DNA of 64,000 nt from Acidobacteria bacterium SCN 69-37. GTDB lineage: Bacteria > Acidobacteriota > Vicinamibacteria > Vicinamibacterales > SCN-69-37. Below, in pieces: positions 52,344 through 61,479 of the stretch. Position 1 is the stretch's first letter; the number at the start of each line of letters is the position of its first letter. The translations under genes and the position numbers were made by a program. The DNA lies in assembly GCA_001724025.1 (NCBI GenBank), contig MEDJ01000022.1, positions 1 to 64,000 on the forward strand, written 5' to 3'. The notes under the pieces are model-generated. The model made no database searches and was not told the DNA's origin. It saw nothing but the letters and a program-made list of their open reading frames with translations.

Positions 52344-55300
52344 ATGCACGAGACGTCCTCACGCACCGCGCACGGCGCCGCCGGTACGTCCTTCGTCCTG
52401 GAGGTGGTGAGCTCGAGCGATCCGGCCCGCACGGGCGAGCAGATCGCGATCGACAGGCCGCTCGTCATCGGCCGGGATCCACAGGTCGACGTCGTGCTCG
52501 CCGACAGCAGCGTGTCGCGCCGGCACGCGCGCATCGCCCCCTCCGCGTCGGGCCTGACGCTCGTCGATCTGAACAGCGGCAACGGCGTCTGGGTCGGCAC
52601 CGAGCGGATCGCCACGGTGAACCTGCGGGCCGGCGATCACTTCCGCATCGGCTCGACGACGTTCGCGTGCACGGCCCTCGCGCCGCCACCCGAGACCGAG
52701 GTCCCGGCTGTGCCGTCCGGCGCCATCACGCTGCGCATCCTCGAAGACGGCGACGTCGAACGCGCAGGCCGCACCTTCGTCATCGATGGATCGGCGACGA
52801 TCGGCAGGGGCGACGATTGCCAGATCAAGCTGGCCGAGCGGGACGTCTCGCGCCGACACGCGCGGATCGAGCCGTCGCCCGACGGCCTGCAGCTCACGGA
52901 TCTCGGCAGCACCGGTGGCACGTGGATCAACGACGAGGAGATCTCGTCGGTCGTCCTCAGGCCGGGCGATCGGTTCCGTGTGGGCGGGCGCCTGGTGCTC
53001 GAGTACGTCGCGCCTGTCGATGCGGCCAGCGATGCGACGGCGCTGGCCGGCGCCGACGACGACGGCTCAACGCGCTTCGTGTCGCCAGCCGAGGTGGCCG
53101 CGGCGCTGGCGAAGGCGCCTTCGGAGCCCCGGGGCTTCAGCCCCGGGGAATCGCCCGCTGCGTCCGCCTCCCCCCCCGAGGCTGAAGCCCCGGGGCTCCG
53201 TACGGCCAAGCCTGCCGCCGCGCGGCCGGCCGCTGCACCGCCCGTACCCACGCCGGTTCCTCCGCAGATGGAGCCCCGGACTTTCAGGTCCGGGGAGACA
53301 GGCCGATCGAAGATCCCCGTCATCGCGCCCACGGCCGACGTTGGCAACGACGACTTCAGGGCCACGGTCGTCATTCCCATACCGGCGGCCGCTGTCGAGC
53401 AGGTCGGCACCACCGCGGGCGGGCGATTCGAGGACGAGGGCGAGGCCGTCGAGGCCAGCGGCCACAAGCCGTTCCTGCTCGACGATCCCGACGCCGTCTG
53501 GTACGTCGTCGAGGGCGGCGTGCTGATCTTCACGGTGGCAATCGAGAACGGCCAGCCCGTGGGCACGCGCACGCACTTCCTCGGCGTGCTGCCGGGCCAG
53601 GCGATTTTCGGCTTCGATCTGCAGCGGTACGGGGTCGGATCCGGCTTTCTGGCCGTCGGCCGGCAGGGCACGGTCGTGCGGAAGATGCCGCTCGCGCGCC
53701 TGCAGCAGATCGCCGCGATGCCGGGACGCGGACGCGCGGCGTCGGTGGCGACGCTCGTCGACACGTGGGTGCAGGGCCTGACGAAGGCGCTCGTCGCCAA
53801 CCAGGTGCCGCCCCGGGAGGCGCCGCGCGCGATCGCCGCGGCGCAGCGCACCGATCTCACCAGCGAGACGCGGGCCACGGCCGCCAGTGACGTGCTGTGG
53901 ATCGAGTTGGAGAGCGGCGGTGTGCTCTTCAACGACATGGCGACGCCCGTGTTCACGCACAGGTCGGTGCCGTTCCCGATTACGCCCGACAGCTGGATCC
54001 AGCCGATCTCCGATGAGTTCGGCCCGCTGTCGGTCGAGCCGATCCGCACGATCGACCTGGCCGGCAGGCCGGCCCTGTGGCGCGGGCTCGATGCCTTCCA
54101 CGCGGTGCTCTGCGAGTGCGAGTTCATCGCGAAGAAGCTCTCGACCGTCGACGAGTACCTGCGCCTGCAGGCCAAGGCTTCGCACTCGGACGCGGCGCGC
54201 GCGGCCGCGATCGACGCGATCGGATCCGTCCTCAGCAGCGAGGGATCGACACCGCGCGAGTTCAAGGTGCAGGGCGACGAGGGCGCCATTCTCGAGGCGT
54301 GCAAGCTCGTCGGCGAGTACCTCGACCTCCCCGTCCGGGAGCATCCGGGCAAGCCGGAGGGTCAGTCGTTCGAGCAGCAGGTCCTCGCGATTGCGTCGGC
54401 CTCCGGCTTCCGGACGCGCGTGGTCGCGCTGCGCGACGCGTGGTGGCATAGCGACAACGGCCCGCTGCTCGGGCAGTGGGCCGAGACGAACGACCCGGTG
54501 GCGCTGATCCCCAAGGGACCGCGCGCCTACGAGTGCCTCGATCCGAAGACCGGCGGCCGCGTGGCGGTGACGGCGCAGACGGCCGAGCAGTTCTCGGGCT
54601 TCGCCTACACGTTCTACCGGCCGTTCCCCGAGGGCGATCTCACGGTCGGCAAGCTCGTGCGCTTCGGCGCGCAGGGCATCCGCGGCGACCTGCTGTGGGT
54701 CGTGTGGATGGCGCTCATCGTCGGCATGTTCGGGATGGTGACGCCGTTCATCACGGGCCAGGTGTTCGACTCCGCGATTCCGCAGGCCGATCGATCGGCG
54801 CTCGTGCTGCTCGGCGTCGCACTGCTGGCGTCGGCGCTGGCCACGTCGGCGTTCAAGCTGACGCAGGGGATCGCCACGATTCGCGTGCAGCGGAAGATGG
54901 CCGCCCCGATCCAGGCCGCTGTGTGGGATCGCATCCTGAACCTGCCCGTGAACTTCTTCCGGCGGTTCTCGGCCGGCGATCTCGCCGATCGCGCCGAGGG
55001 CGTGTCGGCGATCCAGGAACTGGTGTCGGGCGCGGGAATCGCCGCGATCCTCGGATCGATCAGCGGGCTGTTCTACGTGGTGCAGATGTTCGCGTACCAC
55101 TCGAGCCTGGCGATGCTGGCGGTGGTCCTCACCGTGATCTACGTCAGCGTGAACACCGGGGCCAACTATCTCCAGCTGCGCTATCAACGCCTGGAGTTCC
55201 AGCTGCGCGGCCGGATTACCGGGCTGGTGCTGAACCTGCTGACGGGCGTCACCAAACTGCGCGTCTGCGGGGCCGAGCAGCACGCGTTCCGCGTGTGGGC

Positions 55301-56354
55301 GGAACAGTTCGCGCAACAGCGCAAGCTCACGTTCCGCGTGGGCACCATCCGCAACGCCGCGCTGGTCTTCGGCGCCGTCTTCCCGGTGCTCTCGTCGATC
55401 GCGATCTTCTACACGCTGCTCAGCATCCAGCAGGGCGGCGACGGCAGCGAACCCGGGCTGACGACAGGCGAGTTCATCGCGTTCAACGCGGCCTACGGCC
55501 TGTTCCTCGCGGCCATGCAGGCGCTCGGCGATGCCTCGCTGAGCCTGCTGCGCGTGGTCCCCATCTACGAGCGGTTCAAGCCGATTCTCGAGATGAAGCC
55601 CGAAGTCGACCAGACCAAGGCGTTCCCGGGCACGCTCGAGGGAACGATCGAACTGTCGCGCGTCTCGTTCCGCTACAGCACCGACGGGCCGTGGATCATC
55701 CGCGACGTGTCGTTCACGATCAACCCGGGCGAATTCGTCGCGTTCGTGGGCTCCTCGGGCGGCGGCAAGTCGACGCTGATGCGCCTGATGCTCGGCTTCG
55801 AGACGCCGACCTCCGGCGCGGTGCTCTACGACGGCCAGGACCTGAGCGCACTCGACATCCGCATGGTTCGCCAGCAGCTCGGTGTCGTGCTGCAGGCGAG
55901 CCGCGTGATGCCGACCGAGATCTTCCGGAACATCGTCGGCGTGACGTCGCGCACGCTCGAGGAAGCGTGGGAGGCCGCCGAGAAAGCCGGCCTGGCCGAA
56001 GACGTCCGCGCCATGCCGATGGGCATGCACACGTACGTGTCCGAGGGCGGTGGCACGCTGTCGGGCGGACAGCGCCAGCGCCTGATGATCGCGCGCGCCA
56101 TCGTCAACAAGCCGAAGATCCTGTTCCTCGACGAAGCCACGAGCGCACTCGACAACCGCGCGCAGGCCATCGTGACCGAGAGCATGGACAAGATGGATTC
56201 GACACGCATCGTGATCGCGCACCGCCTCAGCACGATCGTCAACGCCGACCGGATTTATTACCTGCACGGCGGGCAGGTCGCCGAGTCCGGGACGTACGAG
56301 GAACTGATGGCCAAGGACGGATTGTTCGCCGCACTGGCAAAGCGCCAGATGTAG
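52344..56354 (+). CDS. FHA-FHA fusion to NHLM ABC transporter
   Basis: 1336 residues, about twice the usual length of the second NHLM ABC protein. FHA 1 about 10-110 (VIGRDPQVDVVLADSSVSRRHARI, NSGNGVWVGTERI); FHA 2 about 125-220 (TIGRGDDCQIKLAERDVSRRHARI, GSTGGTWINDEEI). Residues about 250-330 are a Pro/Ala linker containing three hairpin-repeat peptides. Then the normal NHLM protein: N-terminal regulatory domain (about 370-760), membrane domain (about 780-1060) and ATPase (Walker A GSSGGGKST, LSGGQRQR, ILFLDEATSAL, IAHRLST). Both FHA domains keep the phospho-Thr-binding Arg and SRRH, so phosphorylation probably gates assembly or transport. Confidence 0.93.
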   Translation: MHETSSRTAHGAAGTSFVLEVVSSSDPARTGEQIAIDRPLVIGRDPQVDVVLADSSVSRRHARIAPSASGLTLVDLNSGNGVWVGTERIATVNLRAGDHFRIGSTTFACTALAPPPETEVPAVPSGAITLRILEDGDVERAGRTFVIDGSATIGRGDDCQIKLAERDVSRRHARIEPSPDGLQLTDLGSTGGTWINDEEISSVVLRPGDRFRVGGRLVLEYVAPVDAASDATALAGADDDGSTRFVSPAEVAAALAKAPSEPRGFSPGESPAASASPPEAEAPGLRTAKPAAARPAAAPPVPTPVPPQMEPRTFRSGETGRSKIPVIAPTADVGNDDFRATVVIPIPAAAVEQVGTTAGGRFEDEGEAVEASGHKPFLLDDPDAVWYVVEGGVLIFTVAIENGQPVGTRTHFLGVLPGQAIFGFDLQRYGVGSGFLAVGRQGTVVRKMPLARLQQIAAMPGRGRAASVATLVDTWVQGLTKALVANQVPPREAPRAIAAAQRTDLTSETRATAASDVLWIELESGGVLFNDMATPVFTHRSVPFPITPDSWIQPISDEFGPLSVEPIRTIDLAGRPALWRGLDAFHAVLCECEFIAKKLSTVDEYLRLQAKASHSDAARAAAIDAIGSVLSSEGSTPREFKVQGDEGAILEACKLVGEYLDLPVREHPGKPEGQSFEQQVLAIASASGFRTRVVALRDAWWHSDNGPLLGQWAETNDPVALIPKGPRAYECLDPKTGGRVAVTAQTAEQFSGFAYTFYRPFPEGDLTVGKLVRFGAQGIRGDLLWVVWMALIVGMFGMVTPFITGQVFDSAIPQADRSALVLLGVALLASALATSAFKLTQGIATIRVQRKMAAPIQAAVWDRILNLPVNFFRRFSAGDLADRAEGVSAIQELVSGAGIAAILGSISGLFYVVQMFAYHSSLAMLAVVLTVIYVSVNTGANYLQLRYQRLEFQLRGRITGLVLNLLTGVTKLRVCGAEQHAFRVWAEQFAQQRKLTFRVGTIRNAALVFGAVFPVLSSIAIFYTLLSIQQGGDGSEPGLTTGEFIAFNAAYGLFLAAMQALGDASLSLLRVVPIYERFKPILEMKPEVDQTKAFPGTLEGTIELSRVSFRYSTDGPWIIRDVSFTINPGEFVAFVGSSGGGKSTLMRLMLGFETPTSGAVLYDGQDLSALDIRMVRQQLGVVLQASRVMPTEIFRNIVGVTSRTLEEAWEAAEKAGLAEDVRAMPMGMHTYVSEGGGTLSGGQRQRLMIARAIVNKPKILFLDEATSALDNRAQAIVTESMDKMDSTRIVIAHRLSTIVNADRIYYLHGGQVAESGTYEELMAKDGLFAALAKRQM
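53119..53297 (+). repeat. Three intragenic GC-rich hairpins, copies in frame
   Basis: Inside the FHA-ABC gene: 53127-53148 (CCCCGGGGCT/AGCCCCGGGG), 53174-53195 (one mismatch) and 53274-53295 (CCCCGGAC/GTCCGGGG). They are translated as EPRGFSPGE, EAEAPGLR and EPRTFRSGE without breaking the frame. The family also occurs between genes at 15.0, 18.2 and 24.15 kb. Confidence 0.85.
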
Positions 56355-56400
56355 CGGACCGCGGGGTGGCCGGCACGGGCTAACCCCTGCATGGACAACG

Positions 56401-57543
56401 ATGGATGAACCGAGACGCGCCCGTCGCCTGAAGCTGCTCGCGTCGTCGGGCGCGAGCGGTCGCGTGGCCGACGAGATTGTCGCGTACGACGAACTCCCCT
56501 ATGCCCGCGGCGACGAGCCCGCCTCGATTCCGGCCCTGCCGCTGCCGGACGAACCGCTCGCCGACGCCTGGCGCCGATACGTCCATGACGCGAAAACCGC
56601 CGGCGTGTTCGAAACGCTGCGCGAACACCTGGTGCAGCTGCGTTTCCCCGTGCAGGCGGGGATCAGCGAGACCGACGTCTATCGCCAGGCCACGCGACGC
56701 GGGGACGTCGATGCCGCGCGCGCGTTCACGCCGGGCCTCGTGCCCCATCGACCGGACGCGTTCGACCTGACGGTGCCCGCCGCCATGGCTGGCGGGGTTC
56801 CGGTCCTCGTCATCGGCGATCGGCGCGACTTCGTGCAGATCGTGCAGGCGCTCACCTGTCGCAACGAGCCGATCGACATCCCGGAGGCGATGGGCGCCTG
56901 CCTCGTGAAGGGGCTCAACAACTGGAGTCGCGTGGCCGACCATCGCGCCCGGTGGACCGCGCACACGGGCGCGTCGGACGACGCAGCCTGGGCCGCGGAG
57001 TTCCAGCGACTGATTCCGCAGAAGGCCAGTTATCAGGATCGCCTCGTCATCCTCAGCCAGGGGCCGTACAGCGCGACACCCGCATCAGCCACGGGGCTGA
57101 CGGACGAGGTGTGGATCGATCGATCGCTGGCGATTCGACGCGAGCACGAGCTGACGCACTACTTCACGTACCGGATTTTCGGCTCGATGCGCAGTCACGT
57201 GGTCGACGAGCTCGTGGCGGACTTCGTCGGCCTGGTCCGCGGAGTCGGCGAGTATCGCGCGGGTCTGGCCCTGCGGTTTCTCGGGCTCGAGGACTTCCCG
57301 CGCTATCGTGCCGGCGGCCGGCTCGAGCACTACCGCGGCACGCTGTCGTCGGACGCGTTCGAGGTCGTCCAGGCGCTGACGGTGCACGCCGCGCACAACC
57401 TCGAGCGCCTGGCGACGGCCGGGCTGCCGGCGGCCGACGATCTCGAGGGGCTCGGACGCCTGACGCTCGCGTTGGTCACGTCGACGATCGAAGAACTCTC
57501 GGCTGACGATCTGCCGGCACGCGCGGCCGAGGCGTGGCGATGA
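56401..57543 (+). CDS. HExxH protein in the lanthipeptide export operon
   Basis: 380 residues, no signal peptide or membrane helix. Near residue 249 is REHELTHYFTYRIFG, an HExxH motif (His249, Glu250, His253), followed by DELVADF with Glu270 as possible third ligand, the layout of gluzincin metallopeptidases. The N-terminal 200 residues match no family I can name. The position after the exporter and before the RsbW-like gene suggests a role in leader or product processing, or immunity. That is inference; catalytic activity is not certain from a short motif. Start ATG 56401, 46 bp after the ABC gene. Confidence 0.75.
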   Translation: MDEPRRARRLKLLASSGASGRVADEIVAYDELPYARGDEPASIPALPLPDEPLADAWRRYVHDAKTAGVFETLREHLVQLRFPVQAGISETDVYRQATRRGDVDAARAFTPGLVPHRPDAFDLTVPAAMAGGVPVLVIGDRRDFVQIVQALTCRNEPIDIPEAMGACLVKGLNNWSRVADHRARWTAHTGASDDAAWAAEFQRLIPQKASYQDRLVILSQGPYSATPASATGLTDEVWIDRSLAIRREHELTHYFTYRIFGSMRSHVVDELVADFVGLVRGVGEYRAGLALRFLGLEDFPRYRAGGRLEHYRGTLSSDAFEVVQALTVHAAHNLERLATAGLPAADDLEGLGRLTLALVTSTIEELSADDLPARAAEAWR

Positions 57544-58013
57544 CGACATCGCCGCGCCCATCGTCGCCATCGATCCGCCATCGCGTTTCCGTGCCTGCCA
57601 GCTACGCGGGTCTGAAGGACCTGTTCGATGAATGCCTCCGATTCGCCGATCGGCACGAAATCGGCGACGACGTCAGGCACGACATGTACGTGGCCATCGA
57701 GGAACTGGTGAGCAACGTGATCCGGCACGGCGGCAGGCCCGGCATCCGCCCGCGCGTCACCGTGTCCGCAGCGCTGACGCCCGGCACCCTGCGTGTGACC
57801 GTCGCCGACAACGGCCCCGCGTTCGATCCGCTCAGCGTGCCGGCGCCCGACCTGACGCAGCCGATCGAGACGCGCGATATCGGCGGCCTCGGCATCCACC
57901 TGGTCCGCAGCCTGATGGATGACGTCCAGTACCGGCGGCAGCACGGGCGCAATCACGTGCGGTTGAGAAAACGGCTGCGGGCCGCGGGCAGCGGGGAGCG
58001 GACGCCGGAATGA
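57540..58013 (+). CDS. RsbW-like anti-sigma factor / HATPase kinase
   Basis: 157 residues of the GHKL ATPase fold. N box EELVSNVIRHG, G1 VADNGPAFDP, G2 GGLGIHLVRSLMDDV. Such proteins phosphorylate STAS antagonists and bind sigma factors or other partners. ATG 57540 overlaps the HExxH gene stop (ATGA), so it belongs to the export operon. A STAS protein and a SpoIIE-type phosphatase are encoded just across the convergent junction, completing a partner-switch set, though no sigma factor is in view. Confidence 0.92.
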   Translation: MTTSPRPSSPSIRHRVSVPASYAGLKDLFDECLRFADRHEIGDDVRHDMYVAIEELVSNVIRHGGRPGIRPRVTVSAALTPGTLRVTVADNGPAFDPLSVPAPDLTQPIETRDIGGLGIHLVRSLMDDVQYRRQHGRNHVRLRKRLRAAGSGERTPE

Positions 58014-58017
58014 TTTC

Positions 58018-58045
58018 GGCCCCCGCGCCGGGCGGCACGGGGGCC
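58018..58045. terminator. Hairpin between convergent operons
   Basis: GGCCCCCG (58018-58025) and CGGGGGCC (58038-58045) form a perfect 8-bp stem with a 12-nt loop in the 37-bp gap between the RsbW-like and SpoIIE-like genes. It could end both transcripts, though it lacks a T-run. Confidence 0.45.
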
Positions 58046-58050
58046 TGCCC

Positions 58051-59682
58051 CTACGCTTCGCGGCCGACGCAGACCATCGTCACGTCATCGCTCTGCGGCG
58101 CGCCGCCCACGAAGCGGTCGAGCGCCTGGCGCAGCGAGCTCACGATGCCATCGACGGTGCCGTCGGATGTCCTGATGGCCTCCATCGTCCGCGCCTCGTC
58201 GAACAGATCCTGCCGCGCGTCGAGCGCTTCGATGACGCCATCCGTGTAGAGCATGATGGCCTCGCCCGGCAGCAGTTCACAGCGCGTCTGCGGGAAGGTC
58301 GCGGCGCGATCGAGCCCGATCGGCGCACCGCCGGCGCGGCCGATCGACATCACCTGCCCGTCGTGCCGGCGGACGAACGGCGCCGGGTGGCCCGCGTTGG
58401 CGAGTTCGATCACCCCGGTCCGCGCATCGACGACGGCAATGGCCAGCGTCGCGAACATGCCCTCGTGGTCGCGCTCGGTCAGCACGCGATTCAGTCGCGC
58501 GAGGATCGCCGCGGGCCCCGTCTGATCCATCGCCTGGTAGCGCAGGTCGGTCGTCAGCTTCGAGGCGTAGAGCGCCGCCGATACGCCCTTGCCCGAGACG
58601 TCGCCCACGGCAATCGCCACGCGACCGTCTGCCATCTCGATCAAATCGTAGAAATCGCCGCTGACCCCGAGCGCCGGCCGATAGTCGACGGCCAGACCAT
58701 ACCCCGGCAGATCCAGGCGCCCGGCCGGCAGGAACTGCTGCTGGATGCGGCGCGCGAGCGCAATGTCACGCTCGACAATCTCCTGCTCCACCAGCGATGC
58801 GTGCAGCCGCGCATAACCAAGCGCCATGCCGAGCTGCGAGGCCAGGCTGAGCACCAGCGCGACATCGGCCTCCTTGAACGGCACGCCGGCCGACGCGCTG
58901 TCGACCTGGACCACGCCATGGATTTCGCCGTTGAACAGCATCGGTGCGCAGATGACCGCGCGGATTCCGGCTGTCACGATCGATTCGCTGCCGGCGTACC
59001 GATCGTCGGCCGCCGCATCGATCGCGAGCACGGCTTCGCGCTTCTCCATCACGTCGCGCAGCACGCGGCGACTCGCGACGATGCCGTCGCCGGATCCCGA
59101 TCGCGTCCGTGCGGCCCGCGGCGTGAGCTCGTCTCCCTCGCGCGTCAGCACGATCGATCGATCCGCGCGCGGCACGAGCGCCAGCAGTTCGTCGGCAATG
59201 AAGGTCACGAGGGCGGGCTCGTCGAAGACGAGCGTGCCGATCTTCGCGAAGTCGGCGAGAAACCGGAGCCGGACCGCCTCGTCCATGCCCGCGGCCGCTG
59301 GATTTCCCTGCGCCGCGTCGCCCGGAAGACTGATCAGGACCGCGGCATCGCCGTCCTGGTACCGCACCGAGGGTTCACTCGAAACCACCGGCAGGGCGTC
59401 GTCGTGAAACGCGATGGTGACGGCTCCGATCTTCAGCAGATCGCCGGTCGTCAGCCGGTGCTCGCCGGACAAGCGGCGTCCGTTGACCTGCGTTCCGTTG
59501 GCGCTCCCCAGGTCGGTCACGATCCAACCGGCGCCCCGGCGTGACACACCCGCGTGCCGGCGGGAGACGCCGCGGTCAATCAGCGCCACGCCGGCTGTAG
59601 CGCCGCGACCAATCACCGTGTCGCGATCGACAACGAAAACCTGTCCCTGGAGCAGGCCGCTCCGGATGGTGAGCCTCGGCAT
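58051..59682 (-). CDS. FHA-GAF-SpoIIE-type phosphatase
   Basis: 543 residues, cytoplasmic. FHA about 1-95 (VIGRGATAGVALIDRGVSRRHAGV, GSANGTQVNGRRL), GAF about 140-300 (IRAVICAPMLFNGEIHGVVQVDS), then PP2C-SpoIIE about 320-540 with GVSGDFYDLIEMADGRVAIAVGDVSGKGVSAAL, LYTDGVIEA and SDDVTMVCV. It should dephosphorylate a STAS antagonist such as the protein encoded next. The FHA domain lets a Ser/Thr kinase control the phosphatase, linking the two signalling types. The STAS gene lies 37 bp upstream on the same strand. Confidence 0.94.
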   Translation of the reverse strand: MPRLTIRSGLLQGQVFVVDRDTVIGRGATAGVALIDRGVSRRHAGVSRRGAGWIVTDLGSANGTQVNGRRLSGEHRLTTGDLLKIGAVTIAFHDDALPVVSSEPSVRYQDGDAAVLISLPGDAAQGNPAAAGMDEAVRLRFLADFAKIGTLVFDEPALVTFIADELLALVPRADRSIVLTREGDELTPRAARTRSGSGDGIVASRRVLRDVMEKREAVLAIDAAADDRYAGSESIVTAGIRAVICAPMLFNGEIHGVVQVDSASAGVPFKEADVALVLSLASQLGMALGYARLHASLVEQEIVERDIALARRIQQQFLPAGRLDLPGYGLAVDYRPALGVSGDFYDLIEMADGRVAIAVGDVSGKGVSAALYASKLTTDLRYQAMDQTGPAAILARLNRVLTERDHEGMFATLAIAVVDARTGVIELANAGHPAPFVRRHDGQVMSIGRAGGAPIGLDRAATFPQTRCELLPGEAIMLYTDGVIEALDARQDLFDEARTMEAIRTSDGTVDGIVSSLRQALDRFVGGAPQSDDVTMVCVGREA

Positions 59683-59719
59683 GAATCAGCGGAAGAGCAC
59701 GATCGCACGAGGCCGCCGC

Positions 59720-60259
59720 TCAGCCCGGCGACAGCGCCGTGTCGTCCTCGGGGGTCCATTGCGCGAGCGTGTCGACAATCGCCGTCGTGACAGCCGATGA
59801 CGCCGATGGCGCCGGCGCACTGGTGAGCCCCTCGTGGAGCGCGGCCTCGGCGCACACCACGTCGAACACGAGACTCGCCAGGCGTGACGGACGCGCGGTG
59901 GCAGACGCGGGCGTGGCGCGGGCCACCGACAGAGCCTGTATCGCCTGCGGTTCGTTGTCGACGATCGCGAACTGCTGCAGCAGCCCGCCGATCTCGAAGA
60001 CCATTTTCACGCGAGCGCTCAGGCCGAACAGGACGAGGCCGCCGGCCACGCGCTGCAGGCGGTGACTCATCATCACCAGCACGCGGATCCCGGCACTCGT
60101 GATGAGCGTGACCTTGCCGAGATCGATGGCGAACGCGCGCGCGCCGCTACCGAACGCCTGCACCATCGTCGCCTCGAACGCCTGCGCGGTCCTGGTGTCG
60201 ATGACGCCCGTTGGCGAGACAACGGTGACCGCATCCTTCGTGGTCGAGGCGACGGCCAT
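59720..60259 (-). CDS. STAS-domain anti-sigma factor antagonist
   Basis: 179 residues. STAS domain about 8-105: VVSPTGVIDTRTAQAFEATM, AFAIDLGKVTLITSAGIRVLVMMSHRLQRVAGGLVLFGLSARVKMVFEIGGL. The Ser in TSAGIR is the usual phosphorylation site of RsbV/SpoIIAA proteins. A C-terminal extension of about 70 residues is not recognised. Expected to be phosphorylated by the RsbW-like kinase at 57540 and dephosphorylated by the SpoIIE-type enzyme. ATG 60259 begins 3 bp after the FHA gene stop. Confidence 0.92.
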   Translation of the reverse strand: MAVASTTKDAVTVVSPTGVIDTRTAQAFEATMVQAFGSGARAFAIDLGKVTLITSAGIRVLVMMSHRLQRVAGGLVLFGLSARVKMVFEIGGLLQQFAIVDNEPQAIQALSVARATPASATARPSRLASLVFDVVCAEAALHEGLTSAPAPSASSAVTTAIVDTLAQWTPEDDTALSPG

Positions 60260-60262
60260 CGA

Positions 60263-61420
60263 TCAGGCCTTCGTCGCACGCGTCCGGGAATCGGCACGCT
60301 TGCCCGCGGGCGGCCACGGGATCCGGTAGAGCATCACCGCGTCGCCGATGACGACGCGCTCGCCGTCCTGCAGCTGGTGCTCGGAGATACGCGCTTCGTT
60401 GACGAATACGCCGTTCTGCGACCCGAGATCCTGGATGACGAAGCCGCCGTTGGCGGCCACGATGACCGCGTGACGACGCGAGACGCCGGGTCGTGCGATC
60501 TGGAGATGACTGTCGTCCGAGCGGCCGAGGTAGTTCACCGCCGCGAGCCTGTAGGTCTTGGGCGCCGGCTCGTCCGGGTTGAGGAGCAGGGCCGCTGGCG
60601 GCAGGAGGAACGTGTGCTCCTCGGCGTCGGCTGTCGCGTCGGCGGCTGTGTGCAGCACGGTGGCGCCCGGATCCGGTGCAGCGGTGCCCGCCGACGACGG
60701 CAGCGGCTGCGTGGTATTGACGCTCGATACCAGCATCGTCGCGTCGACGGCCAGTTCGTCGACGACCACGACCACCGTGGCGTCGACAGGTTCGCCGGCT
60801 GCCGGGGCCACCGGCTCGGGTGGTGTCAGCGGCAACCCGCCGGCCGGCGTGATGTCCGGTGATGCTACCGATTCCTGCGGCGTGGCCAGGAGCGGTACGG
60901 CCACGGGCGGAGCAGCGGCGGCCGGCGAGGGCTTGTCGAGCTCGGCCTCGGATCCGAACGCCTCGACGAATCGCGCCTTCAGCGTGCCGACTGTCGCCAT
61001 CTCGTCGTCGCAGCGCGCGATGATGCCGATCGGTCCCTCGAGTCGTTCCTGCAGGTCACTCTCACTCAGCTCGCCGACGGCGTGGCGGAAGTCGAGCTCG
61101 GCCTTGGCGACCTGCGCGGCCTTCTCCTCGGCGGTAATGCGATCGAGCAGCACGCGCAGCTTCGCGTATTCGCGACGGGCCTGTGCCTTGAGCGGACGGG
61201 CCTGCGACTCGAGCGTGGCGAGGCGCGTCTTGTAGTCGTTCACGACACGCTGCCAGACGACCGGATCGACGTCGGCCTTCATCGTCTCGGCACGCTGACG
61301 GTATTCCTCGATCCGGACTTCTTCCTGCCGGACGCCGAGCAGTTGATCGAGCACCGAGGTGTCGATGGCGTGCAGCGCCTCCGTCACGCTGAGGTCCGTA
61401 TCTGTCGTCGACGACTTCAT
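60263..61420 (-). CDS. FHA domain protein with N-terminal coiled coil
   Basis: 385 residues. Residues about 1-165 are alpha-helical with strong coiled-coil character (RQEEVRIEEYRQRAETMKADVDPVVWQRVVNDYKTRLATLESQARPLKAQ). A Pro/Ala/Val-rich linker (about 170-270) follows. The FHA domain is at the C-terminus (about 275-370: YLGRSDDSHLQIARPGVSRRHAVI, GSQNGVFVNEARI). No catalytic or membrane part. GAGGGG before ATG 61420 supports this start. Probably a phosphorylation-dependent scaffold; it sits directly downstream of a kinase gene. Confidence 0.9.
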   Translation of the reverse strand: MKSSTTDTDLSVTEALHAIDTSVLDQLLGVRQEEVRIEEYRQRAETMKADVDPVVWQRVVNDYKTRLATLESQARPLKAQARREYAKLRVLLDRITAEEKAAQVAKAELDFRHAVGELSESDLQERLEGPIGIIARCDDEMATVGTLKARFVEAFGSEAELDKPSPAAAAPPVAVPLLATPQESVASPDITPAGGLPLTPPEPVAPAAGEPVDATVVVVVDELAVDATMLVSSVNTTQPLPSSAGTAAPDPGATVLHTAADATADAEEHTFLLPPAALLLNPDEPAPKTYRLAAVNYLGRSDDSHLQIARPGVSRRHAVIVAANGGFVIQDLGSQNGVFVNEARISEHQLQDGERVVIGDAVMLYRIPWPPAGKRADSRTRATKA

Positions 61421-61479
61421 GCTGTTCCCCTCGCGCCTCCGCACGGGGGCGAAGGTGCCGATCGGTGACGATCCCGGGC

